64,000 bases of DNA, from positions 11,104,001-11,168,000 of the forward strand of contig OV121092.1 in the NCBI GenBank assembly GCA_921293015.1. Reading direction: 5' to 3'. Each line of letters opens with the position of its first letter. The stretch's first letter is position 1. The translations under genes were made by a program, and so were the position numbers. Shown one piece after another: positions 60,731 through 64,000 of this stretch. The DNA comes from Phorcus lineatus (lineage: Eukaryota; Mollusca; Gastropoda; Trochida; Trochidae). Under the pieces are notes generated by a model. It did not search any database, had not been told where the DNA came from, and worked only from the letters and a program-made list of their open reading frames with translations.

Positions 60731-60974
60731 TAGTATGATTAAGGTGAACAGGTTCTTGTAATAACTTCAAGAAATATTCAAATCAGCATTTTCTCGAAAG
60801 GATGAAATAAATTTATCGTGGTATATATAAATGTACATACTTAAGTAAATTACTTGTCGAGGTATCAATAATTGTACTTTATTTAGTAAATAGTTAAAAA
60901 TGATATAATCAGATTGATGTAATCATGCATATCATGTAATCAAGTGTTACACAGAGCCTCTTCCCCACTAACTA

Positions 60975-61735
60975 TATATTCAGAGAGCAATTGCATATAT
61001 GTCAACTGTTCTGAAAGGCCAATTTCCAAATATTAGAAGATATTCAAAGAGCTATGTGCATGTACATATCAACAGTTCAGAAAACCCGATTCCCAATTGT
61101 GAGAAGATATTCAAGGAGCTATGTGCATGTACATATCATCGGTTCAGAAAACCCGATTCCCAATTGTGAGAAGATATTCAAAGAGCTATGTGCATGTACA
61201 TATCATCGGTTCAGAAAACCCGATTCCCAATTAGGAGAAGATATTTAAAGAGCTATGTGCATGTACATATCATCGGTTCAGAAAACCCGATTCCCAATTG
61301 TGAGAAGATATTCAAAGAGCTATGTGCATGTACATATCAACAGTTCAGAAAACCCGATTCCCAATTGTGAGAAGATATTCAAGGAGCTATGTGCATGTAC
61401 ATATCATCGGTTCAGAAAACCCGATTCCCAATTGTGAGAAGATATTCAAAGAGCTATGTGCATGTACATATCATCGGTTCAGAAAACCCGATTCCCAATT
61501 AGGAGAAGATATTCAAAGAGCTATGTGCATGTACATATCATCGGTTCAGAAAACCCGATTCCCAATTGTGAGAAGATATTCAAAGAGCTATGTGCATGTA
61601 CATATCATCGGTTCAGAAAACCCGATTCCCAATTGTGAGAAGATATTCAAAGAGCTATGTGCATGTACATATCATCGGTTCAGAAAACCCGATTCCCAAT
61701 TGTGAGAAGATATTCAAAGAGCTATGTGCATGTAT
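60975..61735. repeat. 67-bp minisatellite, about eleven units
   Basis: Each unit contains GAAGATATTCAAAGAGCTATG, TGCATGTACATATCATCGG and TTCAGAAAACCCGATTCCCA. Starts are regularly spaced by 67 bp, and the first unit (60975-61035) is diverged. Sub-variants (CAACAG versus CATCGG; TTGTGAG versus TTAGGAG) are shared between non-adjacent units. The 60-127 codon frames are artefacts of a repeat that lacks stops in plus frames. Confidence 0.97.
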
Positions 61736-62080
61736 ATAAATACTGCTATCATCACAGGTCGGACAAGCATCAGTCATGTTGGATTAGGTTGACCGTGTCT
61801 CATACATAGTCAATATGTCATTATTCTGTGTGTTAGAAGAGTCTGTATCAGGTCATCTCTCTGTCTTACCAACGATCAGACAAGTGGGAGAAATAATGTG
61901 CTGATAACTTCAAAGCGACCAAAGGATTCATACACATCATGGAAGAATATTTTAGTCAGATTAAGGTTTAATAAAAGCAAGTTTCTAATAATAATACACA
62001 TATTTTAGGAAGACTTGGAATCTAATGCTTCACCTCTACAGTAGGGAGATGCTTTTCTTGCCTGTTTTTCTGTATTCAAG

Positions 62081-62260
62081 TCTTTGTGGCTGAGTTGGTA
62101 AGCTGTTGTTAAAGTCAGTGTGTGGTTCAGATTCTGCCAGGAACTCGAGAATTTATACCTTTACAGATGTTGTGATAACAAACATGACAATGTTCATTTG
62201 TTCACTTTATAAATGGCAAGTATTTCTAATTATTTATGTAGTTCTACAATGTCACTCTAA
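62081..62260 (+). mobile_element. tRNA-derived SINE (family C), second copy
   Basis: Head with TGGCTGAGTTGGTAAGC and GTGGTTCAGATTCTGCC, then a 3' part with AACAATGTTCATTTGTTCAC-like sequence and GGCAAGTATTTC. Confidence 0.6.
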
Positions 62261-62289
62261 GACATGATTTAAGCATTCAAGATGACATT

Positions 62290-62420
62290 TTGTGATCCTG
62301 TTAGGGTTTTATTTTGATACCAAATATAACAATGTTTCATTTGTTCACTTTTTAAAGGGCAAGTATTTCAAATCCTACAATGTCCATCTAAGACTGTTTT
62401 CAAGGATGAAATTTGTCATT
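62290..62420 (+). mobile_element. SINE C tail, tandem partial copy
   Basis: TGTGATCC, CCAAATATAACAATG, ATTTGTTCAC and GGGCAAGTATTTC repeat the end of the element at 62081-62260 about 146 bp later. Confidence 0.6.
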
Positions 62421-64000
62421 TTGAACACCAAAAGCAAAGAATATTGCATGATGAATTCTATCAAACTTCTCATGTACCTGAACTTTTTCACATCTAAATA
62501 AACCATATAAAGATAAAAAAATTCTTATCAAAAATAACATTTTAACTTTTTAAGAGTGCATGATGAATGACTTTATGCCGATTGTCCCTACAGACGATAC
62601 ATTGCCCAGATGATAAATATGTTTATTGGATTTGTTCCTCACGGCTAACACAATGAAATACAGCACATCCCCGAGGAGGTATTCTTCGCACGGTTCGAAA
62701 AACACTGAAAATGATACTTTATATACAAGATGATTTAAATGTGAAAGGAAGAAAAAGAGGATTGTAGACAAGATTGATGTATTGCTTGTCAGGACACAAT
62801 TGGCACTGAGTTGATCATGATGTCGAGATTAGTTGTCCTGACAGTGGTTTAATGGAGGCAGGACAGATACACACTCCACTTCCCTATTGTTGTTCCTCAG
62901 ATTTGTGTTCTTGGCTTGTCAAAGGATTGGTAAATTGTTTTCAAATTGATATTGGCTTGAAGATTTGGATTTACACATCTGTTGTCATTAGAAATTGTAA
63001 ATTTGTTTTAATCTATCAAAATTCAGATGTTATTGTAGCATATGGATAGCTACTATGATAGGTTGTATGCTGTATTTGATAGAAGCTAGATCATAAAGTA
63101 ATAACAGTTTAGTGAGTGTATTTGAATCAAGGATGGATGATCTATTCAAAGAAAAATAATCTTTGGTAAGAGGAAAATAATCCACACATTTTAAACCTCT
63201 GTGAAATGTATGTGACATTTTCTTTGCATAAAAACTGATATGTTTAAAAAAGTCCTCAGCTCAGAAAAACATAAAAACTTTTGTGTCAAATTAGCATCAC
63301 AACTTACAGAAGCTAAGAAGCTAATTCATGAATTTAGCAAACTTCTTGTACTATTCTGACACTCTTTTAAGGATTCCGAAGGCAGATATGAAATACAAGT
63401 TCCTCGTCGCTAGATCTTTTATGATTCCGTCTGACTTTCAAACCAAGGATTCTGATACCACACACTAGTATGCTATCTCTCAGCGCTACACAAGGTTTAT
63501 ACAAAAGTGTCATTTTCATTTGTTTTGGCACTTGAAATGAGTTTTGGGTCTTGAATCAAAACAATTGAGAAAAAACAACATGGCGATCTTAGAGCTGAGT
63601 TGGAGGCACTTCTTAGAAGAGAAAGGATGTTTTGAAACATGCCCCCTTTAGTTTTTGGAAAGTTGTTTTTAAGTCAGTTTCGAAGTAAACATCAAGACAT
63701 ATAGATTTCAAAAGAAAGGTAAGATATATAAAGATTTGTGAAGAGGAACTTTCAAAAAAGTTTGTTCAAAGAAACGACTAAAAGATTTTTTTTGTGGCAC
63801 GAGAACAGCAAGAGAAGCATTGTTATATAGTACAATGACGTTTTTTTGTTCTCAATTTCCATGAAAGCAGGCCAACGAAGTATTGAATCTAAATGGGATT
63901 TGATAGAAAAGTAAGTAGACTTTGGTATTTGCATTGCTCTATTTCAGATTGGAAACTTCTAATTTTGTTTTTGAATGTTTGTTCAGTATGTAATGTTGTG
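62421..64000. other. AT-rich intronic sequence
   Basis: No gene, RNA or clear element recognised to the end of the window. Confidence 0.5.

Noticed and set aside
61054-61705. 60-127 codon frames with MCMYIS repeats
   Set aside because: Read-through of the 67-bp minisatellite.

Overview
The window looks like nuclear DNA of a marine mollusc, most likely a gastropod. It is AT-rich and has no long open reading frames. It carries tRNA-headed SINEs, many MITE-like inverted-repeat elements, a decayed LINE, and a very large number of mini- and microsatellites. The species call is inference from the style of the repeats; no database search was possible.

Only one protein-coding segment is convincing, and it is very short. 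Positions 21521-21596 (+) encode the first 25 residues of an ERG-type voltage-gated potassium channel (KCNH2/6/7 class, Drosophila seizure). The segment starts MPVRRGHVAP, ends KFDGQ, and runs straight into a GTAAGT splice donor. It has an in-frame upstream stop, an A at -3, and the phase-1 exon end expected for this family. It sits at the downstream edge of a CpG-rich block (about 20300-21600) that stands out from its AT-rich surroundings and is the likely promoter and 5' leader. The leader holds several short upstream ORFs. I found no exon 2 (PAS core) downstream, so everything from 21597 to the window end is best read as part of a first intron of at least 42 kb. Positions 1 to about 20300 are upstream non-coding DNA.

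Upstream flank (1-20300): a TA microsatellite; a 390-bp element with 76-bp inverted repeats (949-1338); an old segmental duplication (about 1540-2830 and 6800-7890, shifted by 5.07 kb); a dispersed TIR element (7887-8246); two large foldback hairpins (10133-10227 and 14689-14824); a 52-bp minisatellite; a CRE-like motif cluster; a complete SINE with a 13-bp target-site duplication; a LINE reverse-transcriptase relic; and a degenerate ~195-bp tandem array just before the CpG-rich block.

Intron 1 (21597-64000): very AT-rich from about 22 to 31 kb, then increasingly built of tandem arrays (23, 43, 44, 34/35, 67 and ~117 bp units and several decayed ones). SINEs, MITEs and one clean non-autonomous hAT element (44094-44487, perfect 8-bp TSD) are scattered among them. 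Nearly all apparent ORFs here are read-through of repeats. Three possible hammerhead-ribozyme-like relics of Penelope-like elements or retrozymes are flagged as hypotheses.
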